From the NCBI GenBank assembly GCA_904063045.1, contig CAJFCJ010000019.1:1379700-1443699 (forward strand): a DNA stretch of 64,000 nt, given 5' to 3'. The stretch's first letter is position 1. Every line of letters starts with the position of its first letter. This stretch comes from Dimorphilus gyrociliatus (taxonomy: Eukaryota; Annelida; Polychaeta; Dinophilidae). The position numbers and the translations under genes were made by a program. The notes beneath the pieces are model-generated. The model did no database searches, was not told the origin of the DNA, and was given only the letters and a program-made list of their open reading frames with translations. This document shows, piece after piece, positions 47,422 to 64,000 of the stretch.

Positions 47422-48060
47422 TTAAACTGGTGTACACATAGGAGAGTCTAATTTTATATTCAATAATATTAACAACTGGAATATTATTGAGAAGTACTTC
47501 TTTTCCCTTGATAAATAATTTGCGTGATGTTTGTCAGCGATTTTGTTAGATTCTTGAATTGTTTCTAATAGTTTTTTCTTTAATTGATTCGTATTTTTCT
47601 CAACCTCAAGACCTTTTCTCATTAAATCTAATGCCTTTGTTGTTTCAATCCCCCATAACCTTTCTCCAGTTCGTTTTAGAAAATGCATGTATTCCTTTTC
47701 CTTCTCTTTTAAATGATTTATGGATAACAACAGTTTGTCATTTTCTTTTAGCAATCCTTTATTTTCGTACTTCAATCTTTCACTTTCGTTTGTAAGCTCA
47801 TTTATTTTGTTATTTAACGCGTCGAACTCAAGCCATCTTCTCTGTTCGCAAGATGGCGCCATAATATTTCTTGTAAAAAATTTGCAAGATGAGCCAGCTT
47901 GCGGTGGTAGAAGAGCAGACTTACTTGTACGATTCACTTTAAAAAATCCATTTTTTGGGGATTTATTACTATTCCGAAATTTTTCTTTTGCAGGGTGAAA
48001 TTCAACTGTAAAATTGGTCGAAGAAGTCTGTTCAACTTCTTCGACTTCATTGGGATTCAT
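47422..48060 (-). CDS. Small coiled-coil protein, unknown family
   Basis: A single exon of 212 aa that starts MNPNEVEEVEQTSS. The first 75 residues are polar and probably disordered. From about residue 75 to 190 there is a long heptad-like coiled coil (LEFDALNNKINELTNESERL and LLKENDKLLLSINHLKEKEK, later VEKNTNQLKKKLLETIQESN). The C-terminus turns hydrophobic (YFSIIFQLLILLNIKL) before SPMCTPV, so it might be a tail anchor or simply the coil end. The stop is followed by AT-rich DNA. No family recognised; a structural or centrosomal/ciliary role would be guesswork. Confidence 0.7.
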   Translation of the reverse strand: MNPNEVEEVEQTSSTNFTVEFHPAKEKFRNSNKSPKNGFFKVNRTSKSALLPPQAGSSCKFFTRNIMAPSCEQRRWLEFDALNNKINELTNESERLKYENKGLLKENDKLLLSINHLKEKEKEYMHFLKRTGERLWGIETTKALDLMRKGLEVEKNTNQLKKKLLETIQESNKIADKHHANYLSREKKYFSIIFQLLILLNIKLDSPMCTPV

Positions 48061-48695
48061 ATTGACCTTATGAAACTAAAAAAAGGTTTTTAAATCATTC
48101 AAACAAATTAAATGACGTTTCAAATTTTAATTTTGTAACTAATATAGCAAAGAAAGAATTGAAAGGAGAAAAACGAAGATCTACTTAATTTATATGCAGC
48201 ATTTATTAAAATATAAGTTAAACATACTGTATGTACAACTTAATTTAGTGTACATTTATAAAGTCCACACAATCTAGAACATATATTTGTATATCTGTAT
48301 ATGAATATGCATATATACGGTACATATATGTAAAATATAGAAACAGTTGACAGTAAAATATGGTTACAGAAAAAGGAAAGAATAATTTACTAAAACTGAA
48401 CGCTTCTCTTCTCTATTTATTTACACCAAGAATATATATTTGCAAAAGAGAGAGAAAGAGAGAGAGAAGAAGAAGAACTTTACCTTTTTTTGGTTTATTT
48501 TCAAACATTTCTCTCTTTTTTTTCATAATAATTGTTTATAAGTATACACAATATGTTAATTTATATCTATAAATAAATATAGATATACTGTATATATACT
48601 TCATTTACCTTAAAGGAGACAGCACCAATTTTACTTCGTACAAGAAATAGATATGAGCTCAATTACAACAAGAAAAGTTTAAATAAATGAAACAA
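48061..48695. other. Spacer and 3' flank of Tbx1/10
   Basis: About 635 bp, AT-rich, with two TACTGTA motifs (48225-48231, 48586-48592) and a GA-rich run at 48443-48472. The plus-strand frames here have no homology. Confidence 0.4.
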
Positions 48696-54595
<5,900 letters not shown>

Positions 54596-56008
54596 CCGAA
54601 TAACTTGCCTTTCGACTTTTTGCTGGACAAGGATAGACTGCGCATGCTCGTCGCTGATTGGTTGATAAAGCTCCAAGAGCGCGGGGCTTAAAACGTACGG
54701 GACGTTGCCCACGTCGAATGAAGAAAAGAAAAAGACGCCCTTAAAGACCTCACATGCTGCAACTCACCCCTATAATCAATCACGCCCAATAAACGTCCGA
54801 GTCGTTTTTTAATAGCTATAAATGCGCTAAAGAGAGCAACAGCGCCTATAATAGATCATAAGTGAAGCGACGAAACGGTGCTAGCAACGCTGAATTCTTT
54901 TTGATAAATCGGCTTATGATCGCCTAGACGAATGCCGCCTCGCGCTTTTGAAGCCTGTCTATTTGACTGTTTGACTATTCGACTTTTCCGCCTCTATTTT
55001 TCTCGCTTTTCGACCCGAGCTTCTGTAGGCCTGATTACTTCGTATCAAACGGTTAGCCGCCCAGTACCATCATTTTTTATCCGAGGTCATGTCTGCCACC
55101 TTAGTAGTAAAAGTAATAATATGAATATCTTATAAAAACGTGTCAACAGTATTTATGGTCCATGTAATCTTTGTATAATGCGGAAAGTAAGTGTTCCCTT
55201 ATGTTGCGCGTATAGACGCATACAAAAATAGGCGATGGGAGTGTGGATAAGGCTGAATTATATAAACATATTATATATATATATAACCGTTATAAAGCTA
55301 CGCCTAATGGTTCGATTCTTTTAAATATAGACTATGTACTGGTACAGAAGATTTTAAAAATATGCCAGATGGGGAATAAATAATTCATACTTATAATAGG
55401 GAATAAACCGATTTTTAATATCTATAATTTTTTCGTTAACATGTTCAATTGTTATTGAAAATAATAGGTTTTAAAATTCGATTCGACACTAATTGTTTTA
55501 AAGGGTTTGCTAGTTTCAGTAGCCATACAATACTTCTTTTATCAACTCGCTCGTAAATCACAAACAACAGTGTAAATATACAAAAAAAATCTATTTATTC
55601 GGTTTTCTATTTACAAGTGTTTACTAACTTTTGTTAAATTAATAACTATTTTATATCTACCAGTTTATAATTGCCTTTAGAAGTTTTATCGCTATATTTT
55701 TGGTTAAACTTTTTCTAACATTATAATAGGAGACTTTATTAATTAACGCTTGATGGCGCTATGTTAGAGTTACAGATGGCGCTAATAGAGAGGGAAATAT
55801 TTTGTGAGAGATAGATAACTCTAATAGTAAACAAATTTGGAACAGGTAGACTTTAATCGTGTATTAAATTCCCTTAGTATAAACGAAAAGTATAATCATT
55901 TCAATAACGGTCGACACAATTACATTCAAATTGTTAGCAGGCGGTTTTTAACACATCAGAGAAAGGAAATGCACGAAACAACGATTGAGCAATTTTTATA
56001 TATCATGT
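54596..56008. other. Region upstream of Tbx1/10
   Basis: About 1.4 kb between the Tbx1/10 start and the 3' end of the RhoGEF gene. The part to about 55100 is less AT-rich and continues the open frame of the first T-box exon, so it may hold 5' sequence or promoter. Plus-strand frames (54932-55135, 55837-56121) have no homology. Confidence 0.4.
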
Positions 56009-59000
56009 TTAGTTATCGTAAAAGTCACTTTGACCATTCAAAGAGTACACTTTTTGTACAGGAGAGTTCGCTTTTGGTTGCTGGAGAAAATCATTTAGCG
56101 ATGTTGTCCAATAACGTTTAATATCCCTTCCCGATCGCCTAGAATGTGTTCTAGTTTTTGTGTCTTCATCACCCAAATCTAAATCGGGTGTCGATGAAGA
56201 TGAACTAGTGTCATACCTTTTCTTGAAGGGAGATGAAGGGGCTGTTAAAGAACTACCTAAAGAGTAAAGAGGCTCGAAAGCTTTAGGTGTTAAAAGTGGC
56301 TTCGTTTCGATACCGCTGACAGTCGCAGCTCTCGACCTGATATCGCTAATCTTCAAAGGCCATCGACTTTCTAATTCCTCCAAGCTCATACACACGTGAG
56401 CATTATTCCCTAATCGGTCGTCGTTCTTTTCTCCTAGCCGGCTAAGTAGTTCCGTTGAACTGTCAGGTGGAGCTGTTCGTAGGAGTTCTTCTATTACGTT
56501 GTCTGTTTCATGACGGTCAGACATTAATAGTTCGCTATAAGTCTTCTTTGCGTTTGTAATTTCATCATACCATTTAGTATTTGTGGAAAGGAATGTATAA
56601 AGACCCTGAACCATATTTAGTTCGTTAAGGTAGCAGAGAGCAAATGACGATTCTTTTAGCCATATTAATTGAACTACATCTAACCTCATAGGAGGTTTGA
56701 CTAATTTTAGCTTGTTATCATTTTTCCTCTGATAACTCTTCTTCGTAATTAATATCATATCAGAAAATAGAAACAAATAGACATCTTGTAATTTACTTCC
56801 CGAGTTATCTTTCATTCTTATAGTTCCTTCATACATCAATCTTCTTCTTTGCTGCGCCTTCTGACATCCAAACATGGGAGAGGTTAGGCGTAGACTTATA
56901 TTATGGCGTGAAAGTTGCGAAATAATATCTTCTGGTAAATTTTCTACAACATCATAGCCATCTATCCTTTCCTCTATTGCCCATAATTTCATTTCTTGTT
57001 CATATCGGCGAACTTGTTCGTTCATAGAACCAACAAAATTCTTTATTTTACCAACAGTTACTTCGAGAGTTTTCTTCTGCTCATCTTCACCAGTACACTG
57101 CAAGAGACGTTCAAGGGGTAGAGCAAAACGAGTCAAGTGGTGCATTGGACTCTTTAAATAACTACTTAAATCAAGTTTGTTTAATTTAGGATGGTTATTG
57201 GCCCACTCGTAAAATTTTTTAAATGCTAAATTTTTCGATTGCTCTGATTTTATGTACTTTTCACAACTTTCAATTTGCAAGTTATATAAGTAAGCTTCCG
57301 AGAAATATTCGTCCGATAATTGGTCGTCACCTGCTGAACTGTTGACGTTATATAAACGAGCCACTTTAGCTGCTTCCGCTGGCTGTTTCGACGAACGAAT
57401 TTCACTAATAAACGGCCCTATCACTGTATTCCACCGTTTAGCACATTTCGAAAAGACTTCCGCTAAATTAGCAATGACACTACCAACTTTTATCGACTCA
57501 ATCAGTTTCTCGTCCATTAGACAGAGTAAAGGACAGATGAAGACTTCGAAGACGGTTTGTAGCTTAAGAGCGTATGTCGCTTCAAAGTTGACTATTTCCC
57601 ATATAATATTCTGACGTTCCTTCTCTTTTTTCGAGAGGCCATCATCTGAAAAAACTTCAGTCCACGAATATTTCACATGTAGTAAAGATGGGTCATGGTC
57701 AAATTTTTCATATTCAAAGCGAGAGGGTGGGCGTGGTAGGGCTACAGAAAATTCTGAAAGCCGTCTTGCTAATGGCTCTTCATGCCTCGGTAGAGGAGAA
57801 GGTTGATCCTCATCACTTTTCCTTCCCTTCGTCTAAATTTCATAAGAAATGGAGAAGAAAACAAATTATTAATTAATAATTTTATAAAAATTTAATTAAA
57901 AAGCATAAAACTTAAGATTAACTGATAAACAAATGAAATTGAATAAAGAGAAAACAAACTATTCAAGTTAACTTTTGTCAAATGAAAAGTATATATCAAA
58001 ATATAATCGTACATTTGTACTCGAGTAATTTTTATTATAAATGTCACAAGACAACTTGTTGGAAGAAACGACTTGATTAATTGTGTATTTGACAATCAAT
58101 ATATAGCATCTAAAAGCTTACACTAACTCTGGTATCTTATTATACTGAAAGTTTTTTAAAACCAATCGATTCATTAACTTCTTCCTTTAAACTGATATTT
58201 TTTCTCATTTTAAGTATGAAAGACAAAAAATAAAACAATATAGGACTTTTTTAGGATATGAAAAAATCCTTTTCTACAACATCTCAAACGAAGAAGGTGC
58301 AAGCTTTCGCAATATCCGTTTAATTAAATAGAACGGGGTTTCTTTTCGAAACCAAATACACTCCAACGACCGACTAAAATGATCGTTAGATTCTACCAAC
58401 GTTAATTAAACGCTTCACCTAGTAGGTAAGCCTTCAATCAGTCTCTTCCTCACATCTTTAATCAACAACTCTTGCTTATTTAGATATACAGTTTGTTTTG
58501 TTGACGTTTTAGTGAATAAAAAAAAATTGAAATGCACTTTTTTTAGCAAAAACGATATAAAAAATTTTCTAAATTGAATAGAAAAGAAAAGGTACCTTAA
58601 TCGTAAACGACCGACTTCTCATAGATAGTTAGCTGATCTATGCGACCAACAAAGGTCGAGAATGAGACAATTTATAAGATGAATGAATTAATATGGAGAA
58701 CAGTAGTAGAGGAGAGCGACGGAGGAGAAGAAGACGTTTTAGTCTGATAATTGACTTTGTTAACTCACGACTTTGCGTATTGAATTTCCGGAGTTTTGAT
58801 GCGTCGCCAGCAACAATAGTTGAATAGTTAGAATTGCTACGGCGCCCGCGCGCAGCAGGTAATCCAATTTCACAAACGCATAACAATAACAGACGACAAA
58901 CATTCTAACAAACACGTTCCACCGCCAGGCTTTACCTTGTTAATAATCAAAGCAGCTTTCACGCTCCGAGGGAAAGCGAAAGCAGCGCCGACGGTCATCG

Positions 59001-60050
59001 AACTCTATAAAAGAGGTGATGCGTCAAAAGGGAAGAGGGGAGATACAATACACTTATCCCTTTCCCTTTTACTTTTTCACTGTTACTTTACATTATGTGC
59101 CATTCTTTTAGCATCATTTATTTTTCTAATTGTAAAATAGTTTAATGAGAATTTTTTTATAAAAATAAAAAATACACCTTTCTAAAAATACCTTTAATAA
59201 TTCATTTTTTATCAACTGTATATGATAAAAAAATATTTTGAAATAAGCTGCTTAAAATGACGCCTTTGTCCGTTAATTCGGTCGTTAGGTTGTTTTGCTA
59301 TAACAATTAACCTTCGTTCAAGGGCTAGATATACTAACAAAAACAAGCTGGCAACAAAAAAGTAGCTAATTCTTACTCACCGTCCCTGACTGGTCATCAC
59401 CTTGTTTAACTGAAAACAGAGTAAAATTAATCAACATAATTAAATTTATATATGCTTTATTTAAGCTTTACCGCCAACGTATAGCTTGAAGCCGGCTACG
59501 TATGAGACTACGCTATCTAGAGGTAGTGGTGTTGCTGAATTTTCAATTACAACTTCTAACTGATCAACGTCAACCTCATACCAGCTCTTTTCGCAGACAG
59601 TCTTCAAGACATTCTTAAGGGTTGACATAGCTTTAGGTCGAACTATAAGAACAGGCGGTGTTGAGTGTGTAGACGGTATAAAATTTAATTGTACAGAGAG
59701 TGGAGTGGTTTCCTCCAATAAATCAAGAGAACGTCCTCCAGGAGCGCTAAATTTCCTAGTTCGACCGGTTTTTTCTTCTTCCTCCATATTTTTAGCGTCC
59801 TTCCAATTAAAGGTCAACGAGCGCCCAAGTCTACGACTTGTCTTGACGAATCTAGCGTCTTTTCCGTATAGGAAATTATTCCAAATTTGTTGACCGTTTT
59901 CCTTTTTTAGTGAAAATAGAATTATAAAATAAAGGAATTACTTGAAAATGAGTATCGATCCTAATTCTTTTTAATTTTTTCGATTTAATATCGATTTTAG
60001 GAGAAATACCTTTCGCAGCATTTGAGACTTTTCTCTCCTTTGTAGATACT
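56009..60050 (-). CDS. PLEKHG5: RhoGEF with DH-PH domains, PLEKHG5-like (5' end not found)
   Basis: Guanine-nucleotide exchange factor for Rho GTPases at membranes and cytoskeleton. Exons recognised: 60050-60010, 59901-59472, 59409-59381 and 57832-56009, with compatible phases. The upstream exon has a basic start and an RBD/ubiquitin-like region (PPVLIVRPKAMSTLKNVLK). The large exon begins TKGRKSDEDQPSP and has KFDHDPSLL. Its DH domain runs RQNIIWEIVNFEATYALKLQ to LDLSSYLKSPMHHLTRFALP, followed by a PH domain with RRRLMYEGTIRM and LQDVYLFLFSDMILITKK. The C-terminal 170 residues are Ser/Thr-rich. The DH-PH sequence and the FDHDP element resemble PLEKHG5 and its relatives; the exact orthologue is uncertain. 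No initiator ATG was assigned; an in-phase candidate first exon lies at 58903-58769. Confidence 0.85.
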
Positions 60051-62705
60051 CTGAAAAAAAAATATTCTCTATACAATTTTTAAATCTACCGGGCGAAAAA
60101 GCGTGAAAGTGTTAAGTACTTAAAATTCCCATCTTGCTGTGCTGTTCAAAATACTCAGCCAATTGGACCGGAATTAAAATTTACTGCCGACTACTTATAC
60201 TCAACTTTAAATTTTAGATTTTTTTTTGAAGTCTTACAATAAAGCCTCTAATTGATCAGGAAAGTGTTCATTTGTATGAGATACACCTAATTGTATCCTT
60301 AGGAAGTAATAACGTACCTATTAGGATATTCAGTCCCAATTCTTTTATATCATTATTATATGTATATCAAATCTGAACTTTCTTATGAGTCTACCCTCCT
60401 AAACACAGCTTGATAATGAAAAGTATAATATTGTTGTTAAGAGTACATAACAACCTTAGAGCTTTTTTATCAATGAGTTAATGACATCACACTGATCTTT
60501 ATTAACAAACAGTTTGTCACTAGTCATCAACTGCTTACAACTACGACTTAAAAGTATAAAAACTTGCATCCTTTTCTTTACTTTTCTTTCCTTTCCTTCC
60601 CATTTCCATTTTGCTGTGCTTTCCGTCTCTTTCATTCTCTTTTATAATATTTACCACCTGTATGTACTCTTAACGGGGGTATAGCTTTTAAATTTAAATA
60701 AGCAAGACTAGAATAAATAAACAAAGACATAAAGAAGGCAAAATTGAAACTGAGGAGTAGAAAAAGACTTATAGAGTATATGTATATATATATATATATA
60801 TCTAACTATTTTTTTTCTTAATGTTAATTTATAAAGGTTAAAATATTTATTAAGAAAATATCATCTACTGTAAAAATGCTGTCATATATAGGTGTATCGG
60901 ATTATTAATTATATAGCGTTAGCGAAATATAAATAGTATATCTAAGTAATTTAATAATGCAAATATTTTTAACGTTAACTTTTTTCTTTAAAAAAAAAAA
61001 AGAAAAAAAAAACTTTCATAGACGTTTGTTTCGTTTTCATTTTTCTTTAGTCTTAGAAAATTTACCTAATTTATGATCTAATTATTAGAGTTTAACTAAT
61101 TTAAAATAGTTATATTTATATTTGGAAAAGAATGACCTTTCAGTTAACTCATCATCATTATCATCATTAAGCTCAATTAACCTTTATTTACGTAAGTTGT
61201 ATATAAATATCGTTTGTAATGAGAAATTTCAATCTTTTTGCGTTATACTATTAATATCTATTAACCCGTAAAATTTTCTTATCATTAATGTCAATTTCGC
61301 CTGTCCCCAGCGATAGTTTATTATCTAATCGAACTCTGTTTGTACACATTGTATATATAAATATATGCTATTTTTATGTTGTTTATATTGTATATATATG
61401 CGTAGAAGCATAATGAGAAGGTAAAAATCAAATACGAAGTTTAATTAGATTCACTATTCAAAAATTTTGAATAAATACGTATTGCCTTAAGGCTTTATAT
61501 GATTCATCATGCTTTAGTTGACTTCTTATTTGAAGTAGTTGGAAGACAGTTTAGTGTTGTTTAAATTATTCTATTTTGTTCGAAATTCAAGGATACAACT
61601 AAAATTAAGATATATAAATTTATACTGTATATTCTGTATATATTTCGTTTTATTATAGTTTATGATTATTGTTGAAAAGTCAAAGTATTAAGTGTCATCG
61701 GTCCGGAAAAATACGGTATAATCTGACACCAGATGGCTGATTTTAGATCCATATACCATTTATATATAGATCATAACCCTTTTGCTCCGTTTATAGTTCC
61801 CTATGTATAGTACATGCATATACGGTATATATATATAATTCTATTTATAGATAATTATAGCATACATAATAAATAATAATACATCAGTAAAAACGCAAGT
61901 ACGCATATTTTTTCAAATTAAACTAACTATAGACGAATTATTTAGTGGGTGGGTGACTTTCATGGATGATATACTAATAGGATCACTGCATTTAACTAGA
62001 GATAGCTGTTTTATACCTCTGGGTATCTCAGTATTTTATAACGGTTTTTGTGAAATAGAATCTATTACTAATAGTCATTTAAGCGTCTTCTAGAAGGAAA
62101 ATTCCAAACAAAAAATTTATTTGTTCAGTTTCTTTTACTTTTTAATAGATGTACAGATGTAGAAAAAAAGGCATTTTCACATCAAAAGTTCTCCTCATTT
62201 ATTAAATAAAAAATATTAATATGAACAGAAAGAAGTATTTGTATCATACGTAAAATCACTACCATGCTATAATCATTGTAAACTAGACATCTCTCAAGAG
62301 ATAGAGCAAAAAATATTAAATAATAATGAGTAGATAGTAGAGTATGAGTTTCGGAGAGGTAAAGATAGATAGAGAGAAGAAAGAAAAAGCAAATAAAAAT
62401 AGGAAAAAAAGATACCAAAACCTTTTTATGCTGCTCTGTTGCTGCCACATTAAACTCAATGAACTATAACTTGAGAGAGAGAGATAGAAATAGAGATAGA
62501 TAGACAGAAAAAGAGAGAGAGGGGTATATATATATGTATATATATTATATGCTGAGAGAGAGAGAGAGAGAGATAGAGAAAGAGAAAATAAGACAAGATA
62601 CTCTATCATCTAAGTAGTATAAAGATTCAGATGAAATTTTTTTCGCGCTCTTTTTTGTCGCATTTATTTTTTTATAATTGATTATGAGATATCGTTTTCA
62701 TTTTT
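60051..62705. other. 2.7-kb AT-rich intergenic region
   Basis: No exon with homology. Contains a (TA)n tract at about 60780-60802, an A-rich run at 60989-61011, TACTGTA motifs at 60866 and 61623, and GA-rich tracts at 62340-62590 that create spurious Ser/Leu frames on the minus strand. Confidence 0.5.
62472..62581. repeat. GA-rich compound microsatellite
   Basis: GA, GATA and TATA blocks between the RhoGEF and thrombospondin genes. Confidence 0.85.
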
Positions 62706-64000
62706 CTAGCACCTTCTCTTAGATGCTGCATGTAGTCTAGGAAACTTGTTATTATTAACGCCGTCAGGTAGATCATCTGTTTGAAAAATATAATAATTAA
62801 TTAACCATGGCTCCTTTAGGTAGTAACTAATTTGACTCAGTTTTCTTTGGTAATTTGATAAATATTATTTATAAATTATGATATAAATTAATATTCCATT
62901 GATTAGTCATAAAATAGTGAATCAATAAAAGATATCCTACCTAGACACCTGTAGCTCAACTGCGAAAATATAACCTTTTCTTGTGAAAATACTAGAAGAC
63001 CTAGACTACCTCCGATAAATGTTGTATCCTTTAAGTGACCAGAATCTATTATTCTAACGCTACCGTCGAAAATTTGTAATCTAATATAACCAAAGTCTGG
63101 TCTATGCTGTAATTTCCATTTATAAGATCTTCGCATTTTCCATGAGATACCATTTGAATCTTTCCATAGAGTTGTTGTTTGCCCAGGAACACTAAAACTA
63201 TGCCATAATGAATTTCTCATCATAGGTCCCGGTCCAGTTCCTGAGTGAACAACTTTAATATGAACACCTGGTTCAGCAACTGCTCTAAAAGGAGTGTTTT
63301 CCCAATAGGTCTGTTTTCCTCTCTTCCACATAACAGCGTAGAAGTGACTGCTATTTGTATAGCCAAATACAAGACCGGCATAATCATTGTCAACTTTAGA
63401 GTCAACGTAGAATGTTCCATCAAAGTCAACGCCAGCAAAACGATGATATCCGACAAACAAACCAGGGTCACTGTTAATATGCTGTATAACTTCGGCTCCG
63501 TTATCCCTAATATCCCAATCTGGATCATCTTGGGAGTCCTCTGTAGGAATAGATTAAATCAGTTTGAAAAATTAAGACAAATCGTCAGGAATAAAGGATA
63601 ACCTTTAGGATCAAGCATAATCTGGGTATAATTTCTAAAATCAGTATCAAATATTTCTTTATTTCTGTAGCAAACGTCCAAATGGTCTGGCTGATTGTCA
63701 CCGTCACAATCCTTGTCACAAGCATCACCTTGACCGTCGTTATCGGCATCGCGTTGGTCCGGGTTATATACTAAACGGCAATTGTCGTTATCATCTAGAA
63801 TTTTATCGTTATCATCATCAGGATCACACTCATCGCCCATTCCGTCTCCATCCGTATCCAATTGATCTGGATTTCTGTGATCTGGACAATTATCATTTCT
63901 ATCTGGTATGCCGTCTCTATCCCTATCTGAAAAGCCTTCACAAGCGTCTCCAATCCTATTTTTATTATTATCTGCTTGATCTTTATTAGGTTCATCAGGG
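62706..64000 (-). CDS. Thrombospondin, type 3 repeats and C-terminal lectin-like domain (5' part off window)
   Basis: Secreted, calcium-binding, oligomeric matrix glycoprotein. Exons: window edge-63603, 63540-62941, 62776-62706. The first contains calcium-wire type 3 repeats (DTDGDGMGDECDPDDDNDK, NPDQRDADNDGQGDACD, DCDGDNQPDHLDVC). The second encodes the L-type lectin-like C-terminal domain: DPDWDIRDNGAEVIQ, NSDPGLFVGYHRF, DYAGLVFGYTNSSHFYAVMW, GPGPMMRNSLWHS, WRLSHRP-like KLQHRPDFGYIRL and GGSLGLLVFSQE. The last short exon adds DDLPDGVNNNKFPRLHAASK and ends in Cys then TAG. The pattern matches all animal thrombospondins; without the N-terminal half I cannot say subgroup A or B. Confidence 0.95.

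Noticed and set aside
55300-55330. Possible tRNA T-loop (GGTTCGATTC)
   Set aside because: No A-box, acceptor stem or cloverleaf can be drawn around it.
62182-62609. Minus-strand frames rich in Ser, Leu and Tyr
   Set aside because: They arise from GA/TA microsatellites and have no homology.

Overview
This is a compact, AT-rich animal nuclear genome segment. It has spliced genes with very short introns (many about 45-100 nt, one only 30 nt), canonical GT-AG sites, no bacterial signals and bilaterian gene families. The gene set includes a NIT-domain guanylyl cyclase, a type known from annelids and other marine invertebrates. Together with the short introns, this suggests a small lophotrochozoan, perhaps an annelid with a miniaturised genome; that is inference, not proof.

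Layout, left to right. Minus-strand IBTK-like ankyrin/RCC1/BTB protein (3' end off the left edge), head to head with plus-strand alpha-tubulin acetyltransferase ATAT1. A minus-strand HIT/GalT-like protein (7.1-8.5 kb), head to head with plus-strand prefoldin subunit 6 (9.1-9.7 kb). Two intronless, related class A GPCRs (13.3-14.3 and 17.6-18.7 kb), each lacking the DRY motif. A 897-bp Tc1/mariner-type element with IR/DR ends and only the DNA-binding part of a transposase (19.0-19.9 kb). Minus-strand Cys-loop (nicotinic-type) receptor subunit (21.1-23.2 kb) and SLC34 sodium/phosphate cotransporter (24.4-26.5 kb).

The middle holds a minus-strand GARNL3-type Rap-GAP/CNH gene (29.2-33.3 kb) with four candidate alternative first exons spread to 38.4 kb, all ending in the same splice phase. 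Then come a plus-strand uncharacterised 682-aa protein (39.3-41.5 kb), a minus-strand NIT-GC whose second metal-binding Asp is Ala (41.8-43.7 kb), a minus-strand very basic four-TM orphan (44.5-47.0 kb) and a small coiled-coil protein (47.4-48.1 kb).

The right part carries minus-strand Tbx1/10 in seven exons (48.7-54.6 kb), a PLEKHG5-type RhoGEF (56.0-60.1 kb, 5' end not found) and the 3' end of a thrombospondin (62.7 kb to the right edge). The genes form no pathway; they are independent cytoskeletal, signalling, receptor, transport, developmental and matrix genes. Exon limits were built by hand from homology, reading frame and splice signals. Where I give full exon lists the phases close exactly. 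Long AT-rich stretches between genes hold microsatellites and a recurrent TATACTGTATA motif.
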